Origin: an uncultured Clostridium sp.
GTDB lineage: Bacteria > Cyanobacteriota > Vampirovibrionia > Gastranaerophilales > Gastranaerophilaceae
Assembly (NCBI GenBank): GCA_905212085.1
Contig: CAJMDF010000049.1
Coordinates: forward strand, 1-12,062
Length of the DNA: 12,062 bases
Direction of reading: 5' to 3'
This document shows, piece after piece, positions 7,261 to 12,062 of the stretch. How positions within the stretch are numbered: the first letter of the stretch is position 1; every line of letters starts with the position of its first letter. The notes beneath the pieces were generated by a model. The model was not told the origin of the DNA, did no database searches, and saw only the letters and a list, made by a program, of their open reading frames with translations. The translations under genes and the position numbers were made by a program.

Positions 7261-8451
7261 TTATGAATTATTCAAATCCAAACTTACTTCTGTATAACCG
7301 CCAGCTGTTGAATTTCTAACTAATTCGTTATACTCCTTAGCTTTTTCAGCATATTTTTCTGACAATTTATTTTTCTTATTTGCATCCGTAGTTTCTTGGA
7401 ATTCTTTTGCATAATTACCTATTTCTTTAAATAATTTTGATAATTCTTTAGTTTCTTTACTTTGAGTTTCTGATAATTTTTTAGTATATTTTACTTTAGC
7501 CTCCTCGAGTTGATCTTTTTTTGTTGCTGCAGAATTCTTTTCACCTTCTGCATTCTTTATATTTTTCTCATTATTATCAATTTGAGTTGTTAAATCTTTT
7601 TTAGTATTTTCAAGAGTCTCTAAATTCTTTTGAGAATTTGCTTTTGATTCTTCAGCTTGTTTTAATTGTTGCTCCTCTTGCTCAATTTTAGCTTCCAATT
7701 CACTGATTTGAGATTGAATGGCCATTTTTGACAAATCACCAGCAGTACTTAACTGAGATTTTAAAGAATTTAATGTCATTTTATCAGATTGAATTGAACT
7801 TTGGAGTTTTGTAATAGTTCCTTCTTGTTTTGTTATATTTTGTTTTTCACTCTGAATTTGATTTTCTGTATCTTTTAATTTTGTTTCATTTTCAGACTTG
7901 AGCTTAGTTTCTGACTGAATTGTTTCTTCAGCTTTGGCCATCTTTGCTTCATAATCCTTCATTTCTGTTTCCAGTTTTGCTAAAGCATTTTGAATTTCTG
8001 ATGAATTTTTTGCTGTTGCTAAGTCATTAATAACTCCGGCAGCTCCAGAACTTACAGATTGAGCATTTCCACTGGATGATGCTCCATTAGATTTTACGGC
8101 ATTAATAATACCTGCACCAGCTTGAGCTAATAAACTTGTCGCCATAAGAGCTGCTGCAAATTTATTAGTATTACTATTATTTACCGCAACAGGAGTTCCT
8201 AAAATATTATTGTTTACTATTCTTGTTCTATTATCATTAAGAGCATGAGTCTGCGCACTGATAGAGTCACTATTATAAGCTTTCACATTAAATATAGCAC
8301 CAGTACCAACCTTTGTTCTTTGAGCCATAACTCCATAACCGGTCCTAGTTGAAGACGCAAGTTTAGTAGCAGTACTAGTTTTAAAAGAAGCATTGCCTAA
8401 AACCGTTTTTTGCATATTCAATTTTGGTAATCCTGGTTTGTTTACACTCAT
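7261..8451 (-). CDS. Long coiled-coil protein with a Ser/Thr/Asn-rich N-terminus
   Basis: A 396-residue protein that I do not recognise as a named family. Residues 1-95 are basic and rich in Ser, Thr, Asn and Ala without a signal peptide. Residues 98-119 (FAAALMATSLLAQAGAGIINAV) form a hydrophobic or amphipathic helix that could be a membrane segment. A Ser/Gly linker follows (about 121-140). From about 152 to 375 nearly every residue fits charged heptads (Glu, Lys, Gln, Ser), broken around 235-243 (STAGDLSKM), which may be a hairpin turn between two antiparallel coils. The last 20 residues are not coiled. The ATG has only a weak AAGAG-type site. The gene appears monocistronic, divergent from cobO, and ends at the hairpin at 7158-7188. 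A structural or surface role is a guess; weak similarity to other coiled-coil proteins would not be informative. Confidence 0.85.
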   Translation of the reverse strand: MSVNKPGLPKLNMQKTVLGNASFKTSTATKLASSTRTGYGVMAQRTKVGTGAIFNVKAYNSDSISAQTHALNDNRTRIVNNNILGTPVAVNNSNTNKFAAALMATSLLAQAGAGIINAVKSNGASSSGNAQSVSSGAAGVINDLATAKNSSEIQNALAKLETEMKDYEAKMAKAEETIQSETKLKSENETKLKDTENQIQSEKQNITKQEGTITKLQSSIQSDKMTLNSLKSQLSTAGDLSKMAIQSQISELEAKIEQEEQQLKQAEESKANSQKNLETLENTKKDLTTQIDNNEKNIKNAEGEKNSAATKKDQLEEAKVKYTKKLSETQSKETKELSKLFKEIGNYAKEFQETTDANKKNKLSEKYAEKAKEYNELVRNSTAGGYTEVSLDLNNS

Positions 8452-8657
8452 ATGCTCTTCTCTTTTTTATACTCTTAAACATGTAAACGCTTTAAAAATC
8501 ACAGAATTTCAGCAATATGACTTTTTGTTACATAAGTTAACATATCAGAAAGCTATACTATTTTTATTCCCTTATTTTTAATTAAAAAATCAGCATTAAT
8601 ATTAAGAATTTTAATATTATAAAAATTGGCATGACACCTTACCGTTAAACTTTTTTC

Positions 8658-8676
8658 AAGATGCGCAAGCATTTTT
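8658..8676 (+). terminator. Small hairpin with GCAA loop and U-run
   Basis: Arms AAGATGC (8658-8664) and GCATTTT (8669-8675) pair with one G-U wobble around a GCAA tetraloop and run into TTTTT. It looks like a weak plus-strand terminator, but no plus-strand gene precedes it; it could end a short untranslated RNA or be chance. Confidence 0.3.
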
Positions 8677-8856
8677 AACAAATACTTAACAAAAATTATG
8701 TAAATTTTTTACTCATGATCAAAAAAACCTAAATAATAGATAGACTGGCGATTACTAGATTTTTGAAAAAATTAATTGTAAAAAGATTGGCATGGATTAA
8801 GTTAAAGTGCTTTATTTTTTTTGATTAAGTTCTATGATGATAATACAAAATCTTGG

Positions 8857-8964
8857 GAGCGGGGATAGATACATTTATCCATCTTCTGCTCGATATATTT
8901 ATCCAACTTTAGAACGATTAAATAGTGAGAAAAATTCGTTAAAATAAGGATAGAGGAACTTATC
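8857..8964 (+). promoter_or_regulatory. Hairpin-rich leader upstream of cobO
   Basis: Stem GAGC (8857-8860)/GCTC (8888-8891) encloses a seven-bp hairpin (8863-8869 with 8874-8880, loop TACA). A second hairpin GATA/TATC (8892-8895, 8900-8903), AACGA/TCGTT (8913-8917, 8936-8940) and ATAAG/CTTAT (8944-8948, 8959-8963) follow. Two copies of ATxxATTTATCCA occur, each including TTATCCA, which resembles seven of nine bases of a DnaA box. It may be a structured RNA leader or protein-binding sites; the identity is unknown. Confidence 0.35.
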
Positions 8965-8988
8965 AGTTTTTATTGGAGGTAGTGAGTC

Positions 8989-9522
8989 GTGTTAGAACAT
9001 GGATACATTCAAATTTATACAGGAGATGGAAAAGGGAAAACAACAGCATCTCTGGGATTAGCTCTAAGAGCACTTGGACACGGCTGGAAGGTACTTATTA
9101 TTCAATTTACAAAAGGGGATAGCGCTACATCTTATGGAGAAATTGTTTCTTCATCAAAATTCCTTCCTAACTTAGATGTTGTACAATTCGGAATGGATAG
9201 AGTATGCTATTCTCACAACGTTTGTATGGAAGATTACAAAGAAGCTAAAAGAGGTTGGGAATTTGCGAAGGAAGCTATCAATTCTGGCAAATATCAATTA
9301 ATTATTCTCGATGAAATAAACATTTGTACAGCAATGAATATGATTAAAGTATCAGATGTAAAAGAGGCATTATTACACAAACCTGAAAATCTTGAAATTG
9401 TATTAACAGGACGTTATGCTCATCCAGAGCTAAAAGCAATGGCTCATCTTGTAACAGAAATGAAACCTATCAAACATTATTTTGATACTGGAGTTATGGC
9501 AAGACAGGGCATTGAATACTAG
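8989..9522 (+). CDS. cobO: Cob(I)yrinic acid a,c-diamide (corrinoid) adenosyltransferase, CobA/CobO/BtuR type
   Basis: A 177-residue P-loop enzyme that transfers the 5'-deoxyadenosyl group of ATP to reduced corrinoid, making adenosylcobalamin or its precursor. The Walker A-like loop GDGKGKTT is at residues 12-19. Further family marks are GWKVLIIQFTKGD, LIILDEI (the Walker B-like region), the LTGR segment, and the C-terminal IKHYFDTGVMARQGIEY. This matches the BtuR/CobO class rather than PduO or EutT. The length is slightly short of E. coli BtuR because of a shorter N-terminus. GTG is the chosen start: GGAGGT (8975-8980) is eight bases upstream. The gene is monocistronic with a terminator at 9582-9616; no other cobalamin genes are in the window, so salvage or completion of imported corrinoids is as likely as full synthesis. 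Confidence 0.95.
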   Translation: MLEHGYIQIYTGDGKGKTTASLGLALRALGHGWKVLIIQFTKGDSATSYGEIVSSSKFLPNLDVVQFGMDRVCYSHNVCMEDYKEAKRGWEFAKEAINSGKYQLIILDEINICTAMNMIKVSDVKEALLHKPENLEIVLTGRYAHPELKAMAHLVTEMKPIKHYFDTGVMARQGIEY

Positions 9523-9581
9523 ATTTTAAAACACACAATATAAGTTAATGTAAATCCTTTTTGTTTCAGAAAATGAAATAC

Positions 9582-9616
9582 CGGACAATCTATCTAATAG
9601 AAAGTCCGTTTTTTTT
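9582..9616 (+). terminator. Intrinsic terminator after cobO
   Basis: CGGAC/GTCCG (9582-9586, 9604-9608), an AA/AA internal loop, then TCTAT/ATAGA (9589-9593, 9597-9601) around a three-base loop. Eight T follow (9609-9616). It lies 59 bases past the cobO stop and has no U-run on the other strand. Confidence 0.9.
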
Positions 9617-9691
9617 ACATAAAATATGTTATGTGAATAAAATATTATTTAATAATTTATTTTTGATGAAGCTTCCAGGCAGGTAAATTTA

Positions 9692-9824
9692 TTAATCACT
9701 ACTTAACGAAACAATAACAAAACTAGTGCTGTTTGAGCGGTAAAATTTTTGATTCTGAAACTAATTCAGAATGACTAAAATATAGCAATTTCACCCATTT
9801 TAAGTTGAGTTTAGCAGTGATTAA
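9692..9824. repeat. Possible 133-bp MITE-like unit with imperfect terminal inverted repeats
   Basis: The left end TTAATCACTACTTAAC (9692-9707) matches the reverse complement of 9809-9824 at 14 of 16 positions. Both ends begin with TTAA, which could be a target duplication or part of the repeat. No transposase or ORF lies inside; the interior carries the REP-like palindrome at 9752-9772. Mobility is inference from structure only. Confidence 0.4.
9752..9772. repeat. REP-like short palindrome
   Basis: Perfect eight-bp arms ATTCTGAA (9752-9759) and TTCAGAAT (9765-9772) with loop ACTAA. Read on the minus strand with its flanks it resembles the widespread dispersed palindrome of the type GTCAT-Y-CTGAA...TTCAG-R-AT found in multiple copies in many bacterial genomes. 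It has no U-tail, so it is not a terminator. Confidence 0.55.
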
Positions 9825-9827
9825 ACG

Positions 9828-9883
9828 ATTGTCGTGTATTCTTTTCTTATGCACCACAACAAAAGAAAAGAATACACGACAAT
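9828..9883. repeat. Perfect 21-bp inverted repeat, 14-base loop
   Basis: The arm at 9828-9848 is the exact reverse complement of 9863-9883 (each begins or ends in ATTGTCGTG/CACGACAAT). The loop 9849-9862 is ATGCACCACAACAA. The arms hold a polypyrimidine/polypurine half (TTCTTTTCTT). No U-run follows on either strand, so it is not an ordinary terminator. It begins three bases after the possible MITE right end. Confidence 0.85.
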
Positions 9884-9934
9884 TAAAAATTTATTTTAAT
9901 AACATTTTTTCTGTAATAAAACGCAATAATAAAT

Positions 9935-9967
9935 TTGCATAAAGGCATGTTTGTATTATTATATAAT
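9935..9967 (+). promoter_or_regulatory. Probable promoter of rpsB-tsf
   Basis: A perfect TATAAT lies at 9962-9967. The -35 is poorly defined: TTGCAT (9935-9940) is 21 bases away from TATAAT, or 18 from the overlapping TTATAT (9959-9964). The predicted leader is about 90 bases. Confidence 0.5.
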
Positions 9968-9974
9968 TGGTTAC

Positions 9975-10018
9975 ACTAGTCTGATAGGTTTTGCCCTAGT
10001 TTTTATGAAATGTAAAAA
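9975..10018 (+). promoter_or_regulatory. Folded rpsB leader
   Basis: Within the predicted rpsB leader, ACTAG (9975-9979) can pair with CTAGT (9996-10000), or TAGG (9985-9988) with CCTA (9995-9998); the two are mutually exclusive. TTTTTA/TAAAAA (10000-10005, 10013-10018) forms a third A/T hairpin. S2 is known to autoregulate through the rpsB leader in E. coli; a comparable role here is only a possibility. Confidence 0.3.
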
Positions 10019-10066
10019 TGAGACAGTATAGCCCGTAGTACAATAAGTAAAAAAAGGAGAAAACCG

Positions 10067-10840
10067 ATGCCAGTAGCATCTATGATTGAACTTTTAGAAG
10101 CAGGTGTTCACTTCGGACACCAAACTCAAAGATGGAACCCTAAAATGAAACCGTATATTTACAGTGCTAGAAACGGGATTTATGTTTTAGATTTGCGTAA
10201 AACTACAGATTTGCTTGATGAAGCATATGCTGTTGTTAGAGATTTTGCAGCTAAAAATAAAAATATCTTATTTGTTGGAACAAAAAAACAAGCTGCTGAA
10301 GTAGTTGCAGAAGAAGCTGTTAGATCAGGAGCTTATTATATCAATAGAAGATGGTTAGGCGGAATGCTTACTAACTTCGAAACTATCAGAGGCCGTGTAA
10401 ATAAATTAAGAGAATTAGAAGATTTCATGAACTCTGGTCACGCTGAAAAATTACCTAAAAAAGAAATCGCTAAATTAAATAGAGAATTAGGTAAATTAAG
10501 CAAAACATTAGGCGGTATTAAAGATATGAGAGGATTACCTGATTTAATCTTCATCGTAGACCAGAAAAAAGAAGATATCGCAATCCAAGAAGCTAACAAA
10601 CTTAACATCCCTGTTATTTGCTTAGCTGATACAAATGCTGATCCTGACGGCATCAACTACATTATCCCTGGTAATGATGATGCAATCAGATCTATTAAAT
10701 TAATCACTTCAAAACTAGCTGATGCTATTTTGGAAGGAAAACAATTAAGAGAAGCTAATGCAAACGCTAAAAAATTAGAAAGCATCAAACCTGAAGATGC
10801 AGGCGTTACAGCAGAAGCTGTAGAAACAGTTGCAGAATAA
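10067..10840 (+). CDS. rpsB: 30S ribosomal protein S2
   Basis: A 257-residue small-subunit protein bound at the head-body junction on the solvent side. Family signatures are intact: the N-terminal LLEAGVHFGHQTQRWNPKM (from residue 9), the RRWLGGMLTNF block (94-104), a helical hairpin rich in Lys/Glu/Leu (about 105-150), and PVICLADTNADPDGINY through PGNDDAIRSI (182-210). The Ala/Glu-rich tail (about 231-257) is a variable extension. The start is firm: AAAGGAG (10053-10059) is seven bases before the ATG. It leads the classical rpsB-tsf operon, with a structured spacer before tsf. Confidence 0.98.
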   Translation: MPVASMIELLEAGVHFGHQTQRWNPKMKPYIYSARNGIYVLDLRKTTDLLDEAYAVVRDFAAKNKNILFVGTKKQAAEVVAEEAVRSGAYYINRRWLGGMLTNFETIRGRVNKLRELEDFMNSGHAEKLPKKEIAKLNRELGKLSKTLGGIKDMRGLPDLIFIVDQKKEDIAIQEANKLNIPVICLADTNADPDGINYIIPGNDDAIRSIKLITSKLADAILEGKQLREANANAKKLESIKPEDAGVTAEAVETVAE

Positions 10841-10849
10841 TGAAGTTCA

Positions 10850-10935
10850 GAGGTCAAGAATATAAGAAGGCAGGCCATTATCAAATAATAGCTTAACCTC
10901 CTGAAATCTTGACCTCAGTTCTAATAAAAAAGGAG
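10850..10935 (+). promoter_or_regulatory. Nested hairpin with anti-Shine-Dalgarno in the rpsB-tsf spacer
   Basis: Outer perfect 10-bp stem GAGGTCAAGA (10850-10859)/TCTTGACCTC (10907-10916). Inside it AGGcAGG (10868-10874) pairs with CCTCCT (10897-10902) with one bulged C, and the tip is ATTAT/ATAAT (10877-10881, 10885-10889). CCTCCT is also complementary to the tsf ribosome-binding site AAGGAG (10930-10935). No U-run follows, so it is not an intrinsic terminator. The sequence is direct observation; a switching role is inference. Confidence 0.6.
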
Positions 10936-10944
10936 AGAATTATA

Positions 10945-11808
10945 ATGAACATTACAGCTCAAATGGTAAAAGAACTCCGCGACAAAACAGGTGCAGGAAT
11001 GATGGATGCTAAAAAAGCACTTGTTGAAACTGACGGAGATATGGAAAAAGCAATGGAAGTTCTTCGCCAAAAAGGTATTGCTTCTGCTGATAAAAAAATG
11101 GGAAGAATCGCTGCTGAAGGTTTAGTAGCTTCTTCTATCCAAGCTGATTGCGGTGCTATGGTTGAAGTTAACTGTGAAACAGACTTCGTTGCAAAAAATG
11201 AAGAATTTAAAGAATTAACAAACAATTTAGCAGAAATTGTTGCTAAAACAAACCCTGCTGATAATGATGCACTTTTAGCTTCTACTTGCGAAAAATGCGG
11301 AAAAGTTATTTCTGAAGTAATTAAGGAAAAAATTGCATCTATCGGAGAAAAAATCACATTCAGAAGATTTGTTCGTTATGAAGGTAATACCGCATCTTAT
11401 ATCCACAACGGCAAAATTGGTGTATTAATTCAAACAGATAAAAAAGATGATGAATTGATGAATGATATTTGTTTACACATAGCATCATCTGCTCCTGAAT
11501 TTATTTCAAGAGATGAAATCCCTCAATCTGTAATTGATCATGAAACAGAAATTGAAATGGGCAAAGAAGATCTTCAAAAGAAACCTGAACAAATCAGAGC
11601 TAAAATTGTTGAAGGTCGTGTAAATAAACTATTATCAAGCAAAGTATTATTGGAACAACCATTCATCAAAAATCCTGACGTAACTGTAGGACAATTAATT
11701 GAAGGCAAATTAACAGTTAAAGCATTCACAAGATTTATGCTTGGTGAAGGTTTGGAAAAACGTCAAGAAAACTTCGCTGATGAAGTTATGAGCCAAATCA
11801 AAGGTTAA
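10945..11808 (+). CDS. tsf: Translation elongation factor EF-Ts
   Basis: A 287-residue nucleotide-exchange factor that displaces GDP from EF-Tu, close to the 283 residues of E. coli. The N-terminal UBA-like helical domain (about 1-50, KELRDKTGAGMMDAKKAL) is followed by the TDFVAKNEEF motif; Asp80 and Phe81 are the residues that wedge into EF-Tu near the Mg site. The core domain and the coiled-coil/C-terminal module (EGRVNKLLSSKVLLEQPF, LTVKAFTRFMLGEG) follow. A CEKC pair (115-118) in the core is a small oddity. The frame is open to a TTG at 10909, but that lies in the spacer hairpin; AAAGGAG (10929-10935), nine bases before the ATG at 10945, fixes the start. It is cotranscribed with rpsB, and its partner EF-Tu is at 1538-2746. 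Confidence 0.98.
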   Translation: MNITAQMVKELRDKTGAGMMDAKKALVETDGDMEKAMEVLRQKGIASADKKMGRIAAEGLVASSIQADCGAMVEVNCETDFVAKNEEFKELTNNLAEIVAKTNPADNDALLASTCEKCGKVISEVIKEKIASIGEKITFRRFVRYEGNTASYIHNGKIGVLIQTDKKDDELMNDICLHIASSAPEFISRDEIPQSVIDHETEIEMGKEDLQKKPEQIRAKIVEGRVNKLLSSKVLLEQPFIKNPDVTVGQLIEGKLTVKAFTRFMLGEGLEKRQENFADEVMSQIKG

Positions 11809-11827
11809 TTTATTTATAGATAAACTT

Positions 11828-11860
11828 AAAAAAGACCGATATTAAATATCGGTCTTTTTT
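11828..11860. terminator. Bidirectional terminator between tsf and a TPR gene
   Basis: Perfect 12-bp stem AAAGACCGATAT (11831-11842)/ATATCGGTCTTT (11846-11857), loop TAA, with T6 on the plus strand and a matching A-run giving a U-tail on the minus strand. It ends rpsB-tsf and also the convergent TPR gene, whose stop codon overlaps the T-run. Confidence 0.92.
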
Positions 11861-12062
11861 AATATGTAGATAAAGCTTTTATTTTTAAATTATATTTATT
11901 ATAATTTTTCTTATCATTTATTTTTTTATAACATTCTGCTAACCTGACAACAGCATTATAATAATAGGGTCTAAGCGTCAGAACTTTTTGAAAATAGCCA
12001 ATTGCTGATTTATAATTTTCTTTTTTTACATTCAAAACTCCTAGTCCATAAAAACCATATAA
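11859..12062 (-). CDS. TPR-repeat protein, C-terminal fragment (runs off the window)
   Basis: The minus strand is open from the window end to a TAA at 11861-11859, giving 67 residues. They read as a tetratricopeptide repeat: GFYGLGVLNVKKENYKSAIG, then YFQKVLTLRPYYYNAVVRLAECYKKI, with the Gly/Ala, Tyr, Ala and Pro positions of the TPR pattern, ending in a Lys/Asn-rich tail. TPRs mediate protein-protein contacts; the function cannot be told from the tail. The 5' end lies outside the window. The stop codon overlaps the T-run of the tsf terminator, so the two genes share one bidirectional terminator. Confidence 0.75.
   Translation of the reverse strand, partial: LYGFYGLGVLNVKKENYKSAIGYFQKVLTLRPYYYNAVVRLAECYKKINDKKNYNKYNLKIKALSTY

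Larger units (their letters stand above)
8452..8988. other. Divergent spacer between the coiled-coil gene and cobO
   Basis: A 537-base A/T-rich region without a credible gene. It holds a TATAAA-like -10 (8471-8466, minus) close to the coiled-coil start; an all-A/T inverted repeat TAATATTAA/TTAATATTA (8597-8605, 8611-8619); a small hairpin with GCAA tetraloop and a U-run (8658-8676); two copies of ATTGGCATG (8625-8633 and 8785-8793); and a cluster of GATA...TATC hairpins near cobO (8857-8964). I saw no tRNA-like sequence and no cobalamin-riboswitch B12 box (GCCACTG-like). Confidence 0.6.
9523..10066. other. Repeat-rich spacer between cobO and rpsB
   Basis: A 544-base region with no credible gene. 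In order it holds the cobO terminator (9582-9616); a six-bp inverted repeat ACATAA/TTATGT (9617-9622, 9629-9634); a pair of 16-base imperfect terminal inverted repeats (9692-9707, 9809-9824); a REP-like palindrome inside them (9752-9772); a perfect 21-bp inverted repeat (9828-9883); and then the rpsB promoter and leader (about 9935-10066). The spacing suggests repeats have accumulated between two transcription units. Confidence 0.7.

Noticed and set aside
8625..8805. TTGGCATG motifs as sigma-54 (-24/-12) promoters
   Set aside because: No GC dinucleotide occurs at the required spacing after the GG in either copy.
8860..8910. Replication origin based on TTATCCA boxes
   Set aside because: Only two imperfect boxes, no dnaA or other origin-linked gene, and no clear unwinding element; kept only as an alternative for the hairpin cluster.
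8820..8988. Cobalamin riboswitch in front of cobO
   Set aside because: No B12-box-like GCCACTG sequence and no long conserved-looking core; only short hairpins are present.
9849..9899. A 16-codon ORF starting in the loop of the 21-bp inverted repeat
   Set aside because: No ribosome-binding site (the preceding bases are pyrimidine-rich) and the frame simply follows the repeat arm.
10909..10944. TTG start at 10909 for tsf
   Set aside because: It lies in the 3' arm of the spacer hairpin without a ribosome-binding site, and EF-Ts homology begins at the ATG at 10945.

Overview
The window is strongly A+T-rich, with spacers built almost entirely of A/T runs, AAAGGAG-type Shine-Dalgarno sites and U-tailed hairpin terminators. 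It carries core bacterial translation and transcription genes (tuf, rimP-nusA, rpsB-tsf), a corrinoid adenosyltransferase, and several accessory proteins: a HEAT-like solenoid, two small ribbon-helix-helix (RHH) proteins, an EF-hand/LysM-like/calpain protein, a serine/asparagine-rich coiled-coil protein and the tail of a TPR protein. Low G+C, an EF-Tu with the G-domain insertion seen in cyanobacteria and some other phyla, and large eukaryote-like calpain and coiled-coil proteins fit a gut-type non-photosynthetic cyanobacterial relative (Gastranaerophilales/Melainabacteria). This assignment is inference from gene style and not a database result.

Layout. 96-1357 (+): a HEAT-like protein, then two RHH-like small proteins. 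A double-hairpin terminator at 1433-1514 separates them from the convergent tuf gene. 1538-7120 (-): tuf with its own strong promoter; a calpain-like protease; a terminator; then the rimP-nusA operon. 7121-7260: the rimP leader, which has a good promoter just downstream of the coiled-coil gene and an intrinsic terminator between that promoter and rimP. 7261-8451 (-): the coiled-coil protein. 8452-8988: divergent spacer and cobO leader. 8989-9522 (+): cobO with its own terminator. 9523-10066: a repeat-rich spacer holding a REP-like palindrome, a possible 133-bp MITE-like unit and a perfect 21-bp inverted repeat, followed by the rpsB promoter and leader. 10067-11808 (+): rpsB-tsf, with a nested hairpin in the spacer that carries an anti-Shine-Dalgarno sequence. 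11831-11857: a bidirectional terminator shared with a convergent TPR gene that runs off the window end.

The core genes are functionally linked: EF-Ts (tsf) recycles EF-Tu (tuf), S2 and RimP act on the 30S subunit, and NusA acts in termination and antitermination. Two usual gene contexts are broken: tuf stands alone without fusA/rpsG, and rimP-nusA ends in a terminator with no infB behind it. I found no convincing new multi-gene defence or mobile system. The most interesting signals are RNA-level: the candidate rimP-nusA attenuator and the candidate tsf anti-Shine-Dalgarno switch. After those come the repeat cluster before rpsB and the calpain domain architecture.
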